A stretch of 64,000 bases of DNA, taken from Prorocentrum cordatum (taxonomy: Eukaryota; Sar; Dinophyceae; Prorocentrales; Prorocentraceae). Location of the stretch: positions 45,001-109,000 of the forward strand of contig CAUYUJ010022044.1 of assembly GCA_963575745.1 (NCBI GenBank). The letters run 5' to 3'. Below the pieces are notes generated by a model, which was not told where the DNA came from, ran no database searches, and worked only from the letters and a program-made list of their open reading frames with translations. Made by a program: the position numbers and the translations under genes. Shown in pieces: positions 51,214-62,830 of the stretch. The first letter of the stretch is position 1; each line of letters opens with the position of its first letter.

Positions 51214-51714
51214 ACCTCCTTCCTGGCTGCTGCCCGCGCCTTGGCCTCGCGCTGGCGATCCTGGCGCGATGAAGCGCCATGCAGGGCGGGGGGCAGCCTT
51301 GCCGACCGCTGTCGCGACGGCCAGGAGGTGCCCGTGCACCTTCCTCGCCTTCTCGTCGATCCGCACTATCTCCGCTATGTCCTGACCTGGGAACTGGGCC
51401 TGGCGGGCGTCCTCGTCCGCTGCAAGATCAGCTAGACGATTGGCAATCCAATAAAAAAGGTAGATGCCTACCTGCTCGGCCTCTTGGGCCGTCAGGTGGC
51501 TTTTGATTTTGCCGGCCTCGACGGGCGCTGCGGCCCAACAAAGCTTCCACATACCTGTGTTGACCGTGAACCTACGCTTTGGGCCTGCACGAATGTCACC
51601 TACTACAGACCGGGCATCAATGACAAACAACAAGGGTCCTTCCGTCGCCTGTGCGGCCTCAGTCGCCGCCGCGAGCTCCGAGCTCCGTCCAACACCAGAA
51701 CGCCCGACCCACAT
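51085..51714 (-). pseudogene. Retroelement RNase H domain fragment
   Basis: Minus-strand frame with RNase H blocks in order: SSELAAATEAAQATEGPLLF (the Glu helix), FVIDARSVVGD (the second Asp strand), MWKLCWAA, KIKSHLTAQEAEQVG, then IANRLADLAADEDA (last Asp). After this the frame runs into a poly-Ser stretch made by the (GCT)n run. The start of the domain is in another frame (52031-51603), so at least one frameshift exists. In LINE elements RNase H degrades RNA in the RNA:DNA hybrid. Confidence 0.7.
51157..51213. repeat. (GCT)n microsatellite
   Basis: About 19 GCT triplets, lying inside the RNase H-derived frame and read there as poly-Ser. Confidence 0.95.
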
Positions 51715-52031
51715 CTGCGGATCCTGGCATCTTCATGGCGTTTGCCTCCTGATCCACCAGAGGCTACATTAGTGAGGCTGGAGAGGGCCATCTTATTTCC
51801 TCCTAGTAGGGCCCCTCCTACAACTCTGGTGCTCTGGCACGGCCTCGTGGCATATGGGGGGTCCTCAAACATTGGGACCAGGCCTCTGAGCCAGAAGCAC
51901 GGTGTATTTTCGTGCACCTGTCGGGCTTCTTCTCGGATTTCCAAAGCCAAGCCCTCGAGGCCTTCATTTGCTTCGCACTTCCAGAATTGGTGAAACAAAG
52001 AGTCTCCTGCGGGGCTCAACATCGAGGGCAC
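51603..52031 (-). pseudogene. Retroelement segment before RNase H
   Basis: Minus-strand frame: SPAGDSLFHQFWKCEANEG, then FWLRGLVPMFEDPP, then ARIRRCGSGVLVLDG, where the first strand of RNase H would be (normally DGS..). The FHQFWKC and FWLRGL blocks resemble the zinc-knuckle-like spacer between reverse transcriptase and RNase H. The frame change to 51714-51085 falls inside the RNase H domain. Confidence 0.55.
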
Positions 52032-52064
52032 CTATGAGAGGTCCAAGGTGGCCTGCTTCGCGAG

Positions 52065-52232
52065 CTCCCACCCACCCTCCCTCCCTGCCTCCCTCCTCCC
52101 TCCTCCCTCCTCCCTCCTCCCTGCTCCCTCTCCCTCCTCCCTGTCCCTCCTCCTCCTCCTCCTCCTCCTCCTCCTTCTCCTGTTCCTTCTCCTCCTCCTC
52201 CTCCTCCTCCTCCTCCTCCTCCTCCTCAAGCA
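52065..52232. repeat. (CCT)n microsatellite
   Basis: CCTCCCTCC then CTCCTC pyrimidine tract between the RNase H and reverse transcriptase remnants. Confidence 0.9.
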
Positions 52233-52344
52233 GGAGACAAGTCACGCACACCCGCCCCCTCTGTTCAGGCCGAGCTCCGCGATGCAGATGTACGGCCCCA
52301 GGACGACCCGGTAGTGCGCCTCCTCCACCGCCGCGCCAGGCCGG

Positions 52345-54150
52345 CTAGGCCGCCTCGGCAGCCCGCAGCGCGGCCGCCCGCTCGGCGCCGTCCGCCCCGA
52401 GAGCGGTGCGGAGCTGCCGGGCGGTGGCCCTATGGAGGGCCACGCTGAGTTCCCGCCCCCAGCGGCTCGCCAGGGCGCTCGCGGCGGCCGCCGCTGCCTC
52501 CTCGCCGAGGAGGGCCGCTTCGTCGCGCGCCAGCGAGCGGAGGTGCCGAAGGGCTGCCTGCCCATGCCGGCCGCCCGTCTCGAGGGCGAGCGGCACCATA
52601 CCCCGCGGGGCGCGGCCCGCGGGGTAGCGCCGCTGCTTGTCGGCCGCGGCCTCGGCGTTCACCGCGCCGTCGCGGCCGGCCGCGGCAGCCAGGGCGCGGG
52701 CGTCGCCTGGCACGCAGTAGCGCACGGTGACGTCGACAAACAGCCTGGGGCAGCCCGCCCGCTGAATGTCGAGGTCGAGGATGAATTCCTCCCTTTCCGC
52801 CTGCAGCGCCGCTCCGCAGCGGCCGCAGGGCCCCGCCGGCCGGTCTGGCGCGTGCCCGCTCGTGTCGCAGCTAGGGCAATGCCAGCGCCAGCGGTCCCAT
52901 GCCGGGACGTGCTTCTGGTAGTCCACGCGGTAGCCGCACTCCGCGTGGATGCGGCCCCAGGCGCGCTCCAGGTCGCCGCTGCGTGCCTTGAGGCCGCCCC
53001 CGCGGGCGCAGCGCCAGGCGTGGTGCGCCCGGTCGCCGAGCGGCTCGTCGCAGCGCTGCCCGGCGCGCCCCCCTGTGCGCGCGCGGTTGCAGCAGGTCGC
53101 GCCAGGGGGCGCCGCGGCTTGGCCGAGCAGCGTTCGCGCCGTGCTGCAGTAGTCGGCGTCGTCCAGCCGCTGCGCCTCCAAGCCAGGCGAAGCAGTCTGC
53201 CAAGCGCCGGCGTGCGGCCCGCCGCAAGAGCGGAAGAGCGCCTTCGCTTCTGGCTCCAGAGCCCCCAGCAAGGTGTCGTAATTTTTCTTGTCGATCCTTG
53301 CTGTTAGGGTCTTCTGGAGCTTCCGCTGCGGCGTCTGTGCCAGCGTCTGCCAGGTGGGTAGTTCGGGGGGCTCTGCGCCCGGGCGAAGCGGCGGCGGTGC
53401 TAGCCGCGCGAGCCCAGTCAGCGCGGCGCAGCAAGCCCGAGCGAAGGGCAGGGGGCAGGTTTCGAGGTCGGCAAGGCAAGCGAGCCCCGTGCGTTCCCTC
53501 ACCCTGCTCAGGTTCTGTGCCCAGGAGCCAGCCCAGGCCGCCGGCGCGAGTTGTCGCTGGCTGCGGAAGCCGCGTCCGCCGGTGCGCAGCGGCAGTCGGC
53601 ACTGGGTTTGCTGCGTCTCTGTCAGCGGGTCCAGGCGCGTGAGCTCCGTGTAAGAAGCCAGCAGGGCGTCGTCGTACGCCCCGGCGGCGGCCGCCGAGGT
53701 CGCCGGGGTGTTCGTGCGGAGGAGGTGCGTCAGCTTGCTGGCCCCGGTGTGCCTGAGCAGCAGCGCGGCGGTCTGTCGGGCCGGCAAGTGCGGCGAGGCT
53801 TCCGCGGGGAGGGCCGCCAGCCTGGCAAGCAGTTCAGCCGCGCGCCCCGCCGTCTCCGCGCAGCGCTCCGCCGCGTAGGCTTCCTCGCCGAGGTCCACCC
53901 GGCGCGCGTCGCTCTCGTCCGGCAACCCTGCGGGGGGCAGCGGTCCTCCCAGGGGGACCCCCACGAGGGTGAGGCCTCGCGCGCGCCACTGCTCCTCCAG
54001 TCCTGGAGGGCAGGCTGCCCCCGCGGACCAAGCCTGCGTTTTCCTGGGTTCCAGCTCAAGGCCCAAGCCGCCGAGGGCCCCCTGCGCGGCCGCCTGTACC
54101 CGGCCCGCAAGCGCCGAGGGAACCAGCACGACGACATCATCCAAGTAGGC
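52345..54150 (-). pseudogene. LINE reverse transcriptase, 5'-truncated
   Basis: A 600-codon minus-strand frame without stops. It opens in the microsatellite and its first recognisable residues are HVLAYLDDVVVLVPS, the active-site motif C; fingers and motifs A and B are missing. Next come GLELEPRKTQAW (motif D region), HLLRTNTPATSAAAAGAYDD, a thumb-like LPLRTGGRGFRSQRQLAPAA, a CCHH-type knuckle (CCNRARTGGRAGQRC..HHAWRC), a zinc ribbon (CPSC..CGRC) and EFILDLDI...RLFVDVTVRY, which looks like a PD-(D/E)XK restriction-like endonuclease core. That layout fits LINEs with a C-terminal endonuclease, so this is a different lineage from the APE element at 6-10 kb. Since the frame is intact over 1.8 kb, truncation is likely recent or the C-terminus is under selection. 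Confidence 0.75.
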
Positions 54151-54159
54151 GAGGACGTG

Positions 54160-54367
54160 GACGTCCTCCTCCTGCTCCTCCTCCTCCTCCTCCTGCTCCT
54201 CCTCCTCCTCCTCCTTCCCCTTCTCCTCCTCTTCCTCCTCTTCCTCCTCCTCCTCCTCCTCCTCCTGCTCCTCTTCTTCTTCCTCTTCTTATTTTTCCTC
54301 TCCCTTCTTCTTCTTCTTCTTCTTATTCTTCCTCCTCCTCCTCCTCCTCCTCCTCCTCCTCCTCCTC

Positions 54368-54398
<31 letters not shown>

Positions 54399-54400
54399 GC
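54160..54400. repeat. (CCT)n/(CTT)n microsatellite
   Basis: Pyrimidine tract that cuts the reverse transcriptase off at its YLDD motif. 54400-55000 holds no gene. Confidence 0.9.
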
Positions 54401-55019
54401 TCTTCTTCCGCCCATGCCATGCTGGTTGTCGTCGACCGCCCTTGGTACAGAAAAATCCACTTGCTAACTTGGACACGCGCTAGAGTCGACGGACGTGCAA
54501 CCCTGAAGCCAGGACATGCCGTGCCAAATAAATTCGCACAGAACTCCATAGCACTCTGAGGCGGGGCAACACCCAGACCGCTATGTAAGCATACATCCTC
54601 CTGACTCTGGCTTCCTCAGAGATGCCTGACTTATTCCTTTATCCGTCCTGCCCTCATTCTAGAAAACAGAGGGGACGGGGCAACCGCGTCCTATGAAACG
54701 CCTTTGGAGACCCTGCAGCCCCTCCCTCGCATTGGCCTGGCCCCTTTCCCGTGCATGGGAGCAGGATCTCAACAGGAGGAGGGGCTTGCGCCACCCATCG
54801 CCTTACTGAGACGCGGGCAGGATGCGAGCATCGTCGGGAATTCGCCGGCCCAACGGGCCAGAGGCGTGCTAAGATCCCTGGTAACTACTTAACAATATTT
54901 CTAGTTCGCGCGTGCGGGGCGGCCCCTGGGGCCCCCCCGGCGAAAAATACTCCGACCGCAGCCCGGGAAGGTCCCGGGAAGGTCCCGGGAAGGTTCACTC
55001 AGAGATGGTTTTCCTCCTG

Positions 55020-55660
55020 GGCACGGCCTCTCAGGCCCCCCAGAGCGCGCCAAGAGGGCCCCAAGGGGCCCCTAAGACTGCCCAAGAGGCCCCCGAGACG
55101 CCCAAAGGACGCTCCAAGACGCCGAAGACGATCCCAAGACGGCCCAAGAAGCCGCCAAGACGCTCCAAGTGGCCTCCAAGAGGCCTCACAAGAGCGCCCC
55201 GGGAGGCCAAAATCATCAATGTTACTATTGTTTCGGGAGGATTCTGGCCTTGTCGCATTTTCGGCTTGCCGATGCTCCAAGACGGCCCAAGAGGCCCCCA
55301 AGAGCGCACGAAGACGGCTCAAGAGGCTTCCAAGAAGGCCCCCAGAGAGCCCAAACGGGCCCCAAGACGGCCCCAGAGACGCCCAAGACGGCCCATGAGA
55401 GCCCCAAGATGGGGACCACGAACCGAAACCTCGAGCCTTCCGCCCCAAGAGGGCCCCAGGAGGCCCCGAGAGGCCCCCAAGATGGCCCAAGATGCCGCCA
55501 AGAGGCCCCCAAGAGACCCCAGGAGGCTCCAAGAGGGCTCAAAAGAGGCCCTACAAGGCTTCAAAAATGCCTCCCAGGCGCCCCCGAACGGCCTCTCAAC
55601 AGACCCCAGGGCCTCCCAAAGAAGCATCTGGACGACGGCCCTGTTTGGCCCCAAGAGCAC
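55020..55660. repeat. R12 repeat with unique 80-bp core
   Basis: CCAAGAGGCCCC-type runs around a non-repeat core (55200-55285: CCAAAATCATCAATG.., GGCCTTGTCGCATTTTCGGC). The same core occurs at 62155-62235 and a weaker form at 34930-35010, its inverse at 30425-30495, and 57370-57440. The marker CCGAAACCTCGAGCCTTCCG follows at 55432. Confidence 0.7.
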
Positions 55661-55684
55661 CGCAAGATGCCATCGAGAGGCTTC

Positions 55685-55800
55685 CTCCTCCGCCCTTTTC
55701 TCTTCCTCCTCCTCCTCATATTTATCTTCATCCTCCTCCGTTCCTTCTCATCCTCTTCTCCTCCTCCCCTCCCCCACCCCATCCTCATCTTCCTCCTTCC
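55685..55800. repeat. (CCT)n-like tract
   Basis: CTCCTCCT/TCATCC pyrimidine tract. 55880-56330 contains no gene I can support. Confidence 0.7.
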
Positions 55801-56334
55801 GGCGGCGCCGAAATGGCCCAGAGCCCGCGCCGAAGCAGTAGCGATCATGCAATACGGGCCGGCGGAGTGAGCAAAGCGATTGAATAAACTAGAGTAGTTC
55901 GACTGCGTGTTCGATCTAGAACGGCGACGCCTCTATGAACTTTCCATCAACCTTCAAGCAGGTGAAGCCAGGTAGTGTGTTTGAGCTGTTCAACTACCAT
56001 GTCCGACGAACAATTATTGTTCACTCCCTCTCCGCCCAGTGCCAACTGAATTCTTCAATTGAAATACCCCCACTTGAGCTCGCACCCTCTTTTCTCAAGG
56101 CATGGATTGAGGCTTGAACTGCGCTTGTGGCCCCCGGTTGGCAACAATCATGGCTCCCGCCTTGTGGTTCCTCTCATCTCGCTCGAAAATTCCAAACAAC
56201 TTGCTCAAGAACCGCGCCTTCATTTTCGACATCTACGGATCAGGTTTTCGCGCGAAGCATCCTCGCAACTTACTCAGGACTCGTGTTCTAACTTTTGTGC
56301 AATTTCCGAAATTCGTTTCAATGTCCCGCCCGCC

Positions 56335-56545
56335 GTTCGCCCGTTACGCAGGGCCCGCCCGCCCGACCCGCCCGTCAAGGTCCGCCCGCCCGACCCGTCC
56401 ATCAGGGTCCGCCCGTCCGCCTGCTTGAAGCCCGCCCGCCCGCTGCAGTGGCCCGCCAGACTCGTCCGTCAGGGCCCGCCCGCCGGACCCCCGCCCATGG
56501 AGGTCCGCCAGCCCGACCCGCCCGTCGGGACCGACCTGCCCTGAC
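56335..56545. repeat. CCCGCCCGCCCGACC-type tandem array
   Basis: Degenerate 15-30 bp units of CCCGCCCGACCCGCCCGTC and CAGGGTCCGCCCG. The Pro/Arg-rich frames over it are artefacts. 56560-57000 holds no gene. Confidence 0.8.
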
Positions 56546-56999
56546 GGGTCAGCTTGCCAAAATGATTGCTTCATAGCCATTCGTCGTCCTCAAATATCAT
56601 CCTCTCCTCATCCTCCATCCGTTGTCGTTTCCTCCTCCTCCTCCTCCTTTCCTCGCTCTCTCCCTTTCCGTCCCCCCTCCTCATCCTTCAACCTTGGGGG
56701 TCGCGCCAACTACGCGTGGCATGCAATGAAGAAATTCCCCAAAACAATGCGATCGAAGACCAAGAGGGCGGGCATCGATGGTTTAGCGTATCGAGCAACG
56801 AAGGAACGAACCGTCTTAACATGATGGCTGTTGTTGTTCGAGTACGCGTGCCTGCGGGCGCCCCTGGGAGGTCTGCGAACAGCACTGCAGCCGAAGTCGC
56901 CTTAAGAGCGGGCGAAGAGAGGGCAAAAGCGCGGCGGATCAATGCTTGTCAGGCCTTATGACGCCATCGACGGCCCCGAGATGGCTGAGGATGGACCAA

Positions 57000-57760
57000 T
57001 CTAGACTAACGGAGTCTACCGAAATGGCCAAAGAGAAGTCCATAGGAGGCTCCCACAATTGCTAAAGCCATTAGACGGCGCGTCGTGTCATTTCTTGATG
57101 CCTTCTCGCCCAGGCGGGCTCCAATTGACTTCTCGGGACCCGAGGTGGCCCCAAGAGAGTCATAAATGGGCCCTGAGACCCCGCAAGAGAGACACACGAT
57201 GCCCCCAAAGCGGCCAAATAGCGAGAGTCAGCGGGTGTCAAACAAAAATGAGGTGCCAAGGTTGACGCACAGGGCCCAAATATGGTACCAGCATGGCCCC
57301 AGGTTGCCCAGCGCAGCCAAATTGACTGCACACCTGGCACTCAAAATGGCCGAAGCACCTCTCCTTGGAGACTGCTGAGAAGCCAAAATCATTTAAATAC
57401 AATCGGCTGTTGATTCCAATGGACTCTTCTGGTCTCGAGGTGGCCCAAAGAATGCACCAAGATATCCCACAACAACCCGAAGCGGGTTCCACGGTCCGAC
57501 AAGAGGGCCCAACGAGGGCGCCAGGAGAAGCCCAATGGGGGCCAAGGGCGGGGACGAATGGGCGACAGGCATCAGGATTGCCCTAAAAACAGCCTCAAAC
57601 TAGCCTCATCAGGCCTTACGATTGTCCACATGTCGCACAACATTGTCCAAGACACCCTCAAGAGGCCCCGAGGACTGCCATAGACGCCCCAAGGATACCT
57701 TCTGGAGGCTCCCATGTACCCCCAAGAATTCCAGCAGGATGCACCGATAGCCCTCGAAGG
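57000..57760. repeat. Diverged R12 repeat
   Basis: CCAAGAGAG, GGCCCCAAGA and GAGGCCCC words with AAAATCATTTAAATAC (57389) and GGTGGCCCAAAG at the core. More diverged than other copies. Confidence 0.5.
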
Positions 57761-58021
57761 GGCTTCTACAAATTGCCTGCTCGTGTTTTCAAGCTTCGAC
57801 GCAGAAACATGGGTGGGAACGTGTTATGTTGAGAGCTGCACTTGCGAAATCTACCAAGCAACTGCTTCTTCCCGACACGAACTTCCCACAACAGCTTGGG
57901 GAACTATCACCAACCAACAACTTACCAACGCCCACTAGCACACAGGCAAGTGGCAACGATGATGCATTATGGGCCAGCGCCCAAGGGGTGTCTGACGTCT
58001 GACGGTCAACGAGTCCCGAGA

Positions 58022-58025
58022 ATAC

Positions 58026-58053
<28 letters not shown>
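58022..58053. repeat. (TA)n microsatellite
   Basis: ATATATAT run of about 30 bp; a second, shorter TA run lies at 47993-48020, again near a copy of repeat R10. Confidence 0.9.
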
Positions 58054-58057
<4 letters not shown>

Positions 58058-58164
58058 GGCGGGCTGCGGCCATCTCAGAGCGCACTGGAACGTTCTGATA
58101 TGAATGTGCTTCAGAACACTCAGGAGCGATTTGTTCGTAGCCCAGGGCTGCCTGGCCCAGTCCC

Positions 58165-58352
58165 GTTTCTATAAGAACAAATGGCGACATAAACATTAAC
58201 TTTGGAAGTCCTGCGCGGAATTGTTGTGTCGACACTGGAAGTGGCCCATCACCACCACTTTACTGGCGCACGGAGCGCGCTGGTAGGCGCTGGAGGCGCT
58301 GCCACGGATGCGGGCGACCCAAAAACTTCCGCGCAGACCTCCGGAAATTTAG
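58165..58352. mobile_element. R10 element with 22-bp inverted ends
   Basis: TAACTTTGGAAGTCCTGCGC (58197) pairs with the inverse of GCGCAGACCTCCGGAAATTT (58333-58352). Interior GGCGCACGGAGCGCGCTGG and GGCGCTGGAGGCGCTGCC. Same outline as 47755-47935 and 46060-46165. Confidence 0.65.
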
Positions 58353-58389
58353 CGTGCCTCGTTCGACTGTCCTCTGTTTGGAGCCCTCC

Positions 58390-58600
58390 GCTCCGTGCCG
58401 TGTGCCGACCCACCTCGACCGAAACCCGAAAGAGCCCCCCCGCCTGCCCGGACCTCGGGCAAGCATGCACCCTCCGGCAGCTCCGGCTCCAGCACCTGCG
58501 CCGCCGCCGTAGCGGCGGCGTCCGCAGTGGCGGCCGCCGGGGCCTCGTCGTGGAGGGGGCGCTGGGAAAGACGCGCGCGCGCGCCGCCAAGCGGCGCGTC
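58390..58600 (-). CDS. Candidate Ala/Glu-rich exon
   Basis: Minus strand: RLSQRPLHDEAPAAATADAA..VLEPELPEGACLPEVRAGGG. High Ala, no stops. The opposite strand is open as well. Weak candidate next to an R10 copy; no family recognised. 58600-59690 contains nothing I can support. Confidence 0.2.
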
Positions 58601-59689
58601 CCACGGAAGCCCGAAAGAGGCGCACAAGGGTGCAGTGCCATGGGGACGGCTCTCAGACGCAAGCAATCTCTCAGACGGGATCGGGCCCTTCTCGGGATCG
58701 GGTGCTTTAAGACAGCCGCGGAAAAGTCCAGGCCCCGGGATTGCCCAAGATGGCCTGCCCAGCCTCTTGAGGAGAGCGTCGCAAAGAACGCCACCCTGGC
58801 CGCACCCGTCCAGGGAGTAGGAGAGCGCATGACCCAGGATGGGATTGCCAAACTCCTGGTTCAACTCAGCAAACGTGTCCGATGAATATCCGCGCATCGC
58901 TTGTGTCACATCAAGCGCGTGGCGATGAGCACAAGTATGAGAAGTCTTCGCGGGGGGAGACAATCGTCTCAGAGGATGTTGCTAATTTCTCAAATTCCGT
59001 CCCCCCTTGGACAAACGTTAACGATCATTGAACCTCTCCCGAACAAAAATATCTGTAAGCCTCTGCGCGTGACAAACCAGTGCAATCTGGCCAGGGCCCC
59101 AGACTGCAGCTTGGTATGTCCGTTGCTCTCGTTGCGTTCGTGGTGCGATGGGAAGCAAAGTAACGAATGTCGATCACATGTGCGCCCCTTGCCTCCAGAT
59201 GCAAAACAAACAACGAGAAAGACACGACACGCGAGAATGCGTGAATCCTCGCCTCGTCGCCCCCGCCGACGCAGCCATACCAAACAAACCGTCATCCCGA
59301 ATCGAATCCTGAACTATTATGACGTGGCCCAGAAAGACAATCAAGTCATGAACACCGCCGCTTTTAAACTCTCGTCAAATTGGCTGCTGGCAGACGTCTC
59401 GACACCGCGAAGACAACACAAACCTTTCGAAGATCGCCGAAAAATCCGAACACCTCCCTTTCCTGGCCCTGGCAGCCATAGCTGCTGCAAGGGGTTGCGG
59501 CCTGAGGAAGCTCTCGCCCGCCCCCTCCCCGAAGACAGCCGAGAACCTCCGAAGACATCCCTTCTCCTCCTCCTCCATTCCTTTCCCTGATAAAACAACT
59601 CCTCTCTGTCGCACCCCGAGACTGGTCGAAAGGGCGGGCTGGGCGTTCCACCTGAGAGTTCCTCAAAATTAACCCTGAAGCTTCAAAAT

Positions 59690-61300
59690 TGGCAACAACT
59701 TCACACATTGAGAGCGGGTGGTTTTCAAAATGTGAGCCTCGCCTCTGCGCCGCGCACATTCGTCTAAAACATTTGCAAGAGTTTCACGGGTTGAGGGCGA
59801 GTGGTTTTCAAAATGTGGCTCTCGCCTCGGCGCCGCTCACGTACGTTTTAACAATTTTCAAGAGTTTAACTGTAGCTCTCGCCTCAGCACCGCGCACATT
59901 CGTTCTAAAAAGTTGGAAGAATTTCGCGGATCGAGGCCGGTTTGTTCTTTAAATGTGGCTCTCGCCTTAGCGCCGCGCGTACTTGTTTTAAACATTTGCA
60001 AGAAGTTGACGGATTCCCATGGTCAAGGACCCAGAAACGGTGTTTTGGAAGGATCCAGGATTTTGAGGTCGACGTTGATTCGCGGTGTTGATGTCCCAGG
60101 AATGGTGTTTTTGCGCGGTTCTGGACTGTCAAGACGCAACTGTCATGTTGATTCCTGGCGTTGGAGTCCCCAGAATGTTGTTCTGGCATGCTTCAGGGTC
60201 TTCAAACGGTTGTCTCCCCACGAGGCAACTCCCTCAGTGGGTAATGAACCCTTGTGGGCCTATGAAGAAGGAGCTTGGAGGGATGATTCCTCCCAACATC
60301 GTTCATGAGTCTTGGGTTTACGGTCAGCCTCCTGGTCCTCCTCCTCCTCCTCCTCATCTCTTCGTCTTCTATCCTTCCTCCGTCCTCCCCCTCCTCTTCG
60401 CTTGATCCTTCCTCCATCTCCTTCATCCTCCCTTCTCGTTCCTCCTATTCCGTTGACCTCCTTCTCCACCGTCCGAACCTTCATCCTCCCATCTCGTCGT
60501 CATCCTCCTCCTCCCTCCATCCCTCTCTGCACTCCTCTCCGGAATGTTCCTTGTGACCTCAGCCCCCACGCCCACTGCCAGAGGGCCTCCGCTGCGACCT
60601 CGCCCTCCCCGCTGGCGCCCGCGCCGTCGCCAGCCCCGGGCTCGGACCTCAGGCGGCGAGGAACTCCAGGGGGGCGCGGCGGAGAGGCGCCCGTGCAGCT
60701 GGCAGATGTTTGTCGGATGTGTTTTTCGTTGCTAAGGTTTCGAAGGTTGCCTTCGGCCCTTCGGCGAATGTTTCGAAAAAGGTTCTCGGAGGTTGTCGGG
60801 GGGGGGGACTCCCTATGTCTTCAAGCTAGCCAGCAGAGAACATTGGCAACAGCCAAACGGATTGAGGACGGCCCAGGACGGCCCCTTTTCAACACATGGT
60901 ATTTGCTGGCAAATTATCCCTAAGACAAAAAATACCATCGGAAATCAACTGCAACAATGGAGGGCAACTTATTTCAAAATTGTGTTCCCGCTTTCGCAAT
61001 GTCCAGCAACCTCGCAGGTGGAGGGCGATTCATGTTCAAATGCGGCTCAGCCGCGCACCTAGTCTGTTCCAAAAGTTACATGTTACATCGCAAGAGGGCG
61101 AATTGTTTCACAAATGCCGCCCCCGAGCGTCAGACGTCATCAAACGTGCACTGGGAATACATGCAACACGCACACGGGTGGATGGCGGACCATTTGCCCG
61201 ACTTCGCAACTTGCAGCAAATCACGAGAATGGAAAACACATCATTTTCAAAATGCGGCTCTCGCCGTAACGCCGTGCGAATATTCCAAAAACAACACGGA
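59690..61300. repeat. About 85-bp degenerate tandem array
   Basis: Units share GAGGGCGA.TGGTTTTCAAAATG, GGCTCTCGCCT.AGCGCCGCGC and a CATTCGT..AAACATTTGCAAG part. Four adjacent units at 59690-60010; scattered, more diverged units follow at 60960, 61020, 61090 and 61230. Between them, at 60050-60190, another word (ATTCCTGGCGTTGGAGTCCC) is repeated. A 492-codon open frame crosses here but its protein is made of these repeats. Confidence 0.7.
60335..60535. repeat. CTC/CCT-rich pyrimidine tract
   Basis: Irregular CCTCCT/CATCC tract. No gene. Confidence 0.75.
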
Positions 61301-61690
61301 ACTGTTGAGAACATCGGCCCTCCATTCCCGAGTTCAAGAATTGTGTCCGCGATCCTGGGGCCACGAACACTTGAAACAAACAACGGGTGCGCGCCCCCGA
61401 ACTTGCAAGATGGCCGAAGCAGACAACACAAACAACCAAAATGGCCCAAGACGTATGCAACAGTTGCCCAATACAGCCGAGGCAAACCACCAAGGCCACC
61501 AAGATGGCCCAAGATGCATCTCACATGGCCTAATAATGCCACAATGCAACCAAACGTGACCTTAATATGGCCAGAGATGCACCCAATATTGCCCGAGAGG
61601 ACCACGATAGGAACTCGATTAGGGACCACAGAAACCAAATCCGCCGACCCTGTCGGCGTGTGGAAGACGCATCCCGGTGTCGTCGTCTTG

Positions 61691-61698
61691 CGAGGATC

Positions 61699-61761
<63 letters not shown>

Positions 61762-61762
61762 T
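61691..61762. repeat. (GTC)n microsatellite
   Basis: About 23 near-pure GTC triplets, followed by diverged CGTC words to about 61820. Confidence 0.95.
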
Positions 61763-62019
61763 TCTCCGTCGTGTCCTCGTCGTCTCCGTCTCCGTTGTCC
61801 CTCGTCGTCTTCGTCGTTCCCCGTCTCCTTGAGCGCGCGAGCCAAAGCGACATTGAGCAACGTCGTAGTTGAGTCGTGGCGAAGCCCCTCCCTACCCTCC
61901 CCGCCGGGGGGGGGGGGGGGGTCGCCGGGGGGGGTCGCCACCCAGATACGCATCCTCCCCGGGGGGTCCCGGAGCTCAGAAAAGCTTCAAGACGAGCCAA
62001 AAGCGACAGAAGACACCCC

Positions 62020-62830
62020 CAAAAGGGTACAAGAGGGCCTCGACTCGACGAACGATGGCCCCAAGACGCCCAAGACGGCCCGAAGACGGCCCAAGAGGCC
62101 CTCAAGACGCTCCAAGAGAGCCCCAAGAGCACACCCAAGAGGGCCCCAGGCGACGAAATCGTCAATTTTACATCGGTTTTTGAATGATTTTGGCCTTCTC
62201 GCCTTTTCGGCTTTCCGACACTCCAAGACGGCCCAAGAGGCCCCCAAGAGGCCCCCAAGAGCGCCCGAAGAGGCCTACAAGAGGGCCCCAAGACGGCCCA
62301 AGAAGGCCCAGTACGAACATATACAGAAAAAAAAAAATCGCAACAAAGTAAACAAAAAAAAAAAAAAAAAATAAAACTAAAACAATCAAAACCAAAATAA
62401 GGGAATCCAAGAAACAAAAAAAACCTCAAACGAAATATAAAACAAAACACAGCAAAGAAAAAAAAAAAAAAAATAAAGAAAAAAAGTTACAACATAAACG
62501 GAAACAGAAACAAACGAACAAAACCAAACCAAAAGCCTAAGAATGCCCCACCAAGACGGCCCAATAGGGCCCCAAGACGGGCCCAAGAAACGGCCAAGAG
62601 GGGGTCGAGGAACCGAGAATTCGAGACTTCCGCCCTAAGAGGCCCCCGGGAAGCCCCAAGAGGCCCCCAAAAGGCCCCAAAAGGCCCCCGAGCGGCGCCA
62701 AGACGCCCCCAAGATGCGCCGAAGACGGCCTCCGGAAGCCCCAAGAGGCCCAAAAGAGGCCCCAAGAGGCCCCACAACGGCCCCCAAGAGGCTTCAAGGT
62801 GCCTTCCAGACGCCCCCGAGAGGTCAACCA
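62020..62830. repeat. R12 repeat interrupted by poly(A)-rich block
   Basis: CCAAGAGGCC-type runs (62030-62310 and 62540-62830) with the shared core at 62155-62235. Between them lies an A-rich block (62328-62530). Ends with ACGAGATCCCAACCAACATCC, the R12 end marker also found at 22250. Confidence 0.75.

Noticed and set aside
50101-51435. 444-aa plus-strand frame
   Set aside because: First half is microsatellite; second half is antisense to the RNase H remnant and includes its (GCT)n as poly-Ala.
53551-54483. 310-aa plus-strand frame
   Set aside because: Antisense shadow of the reverse transcriptase frame plus microsatellite.
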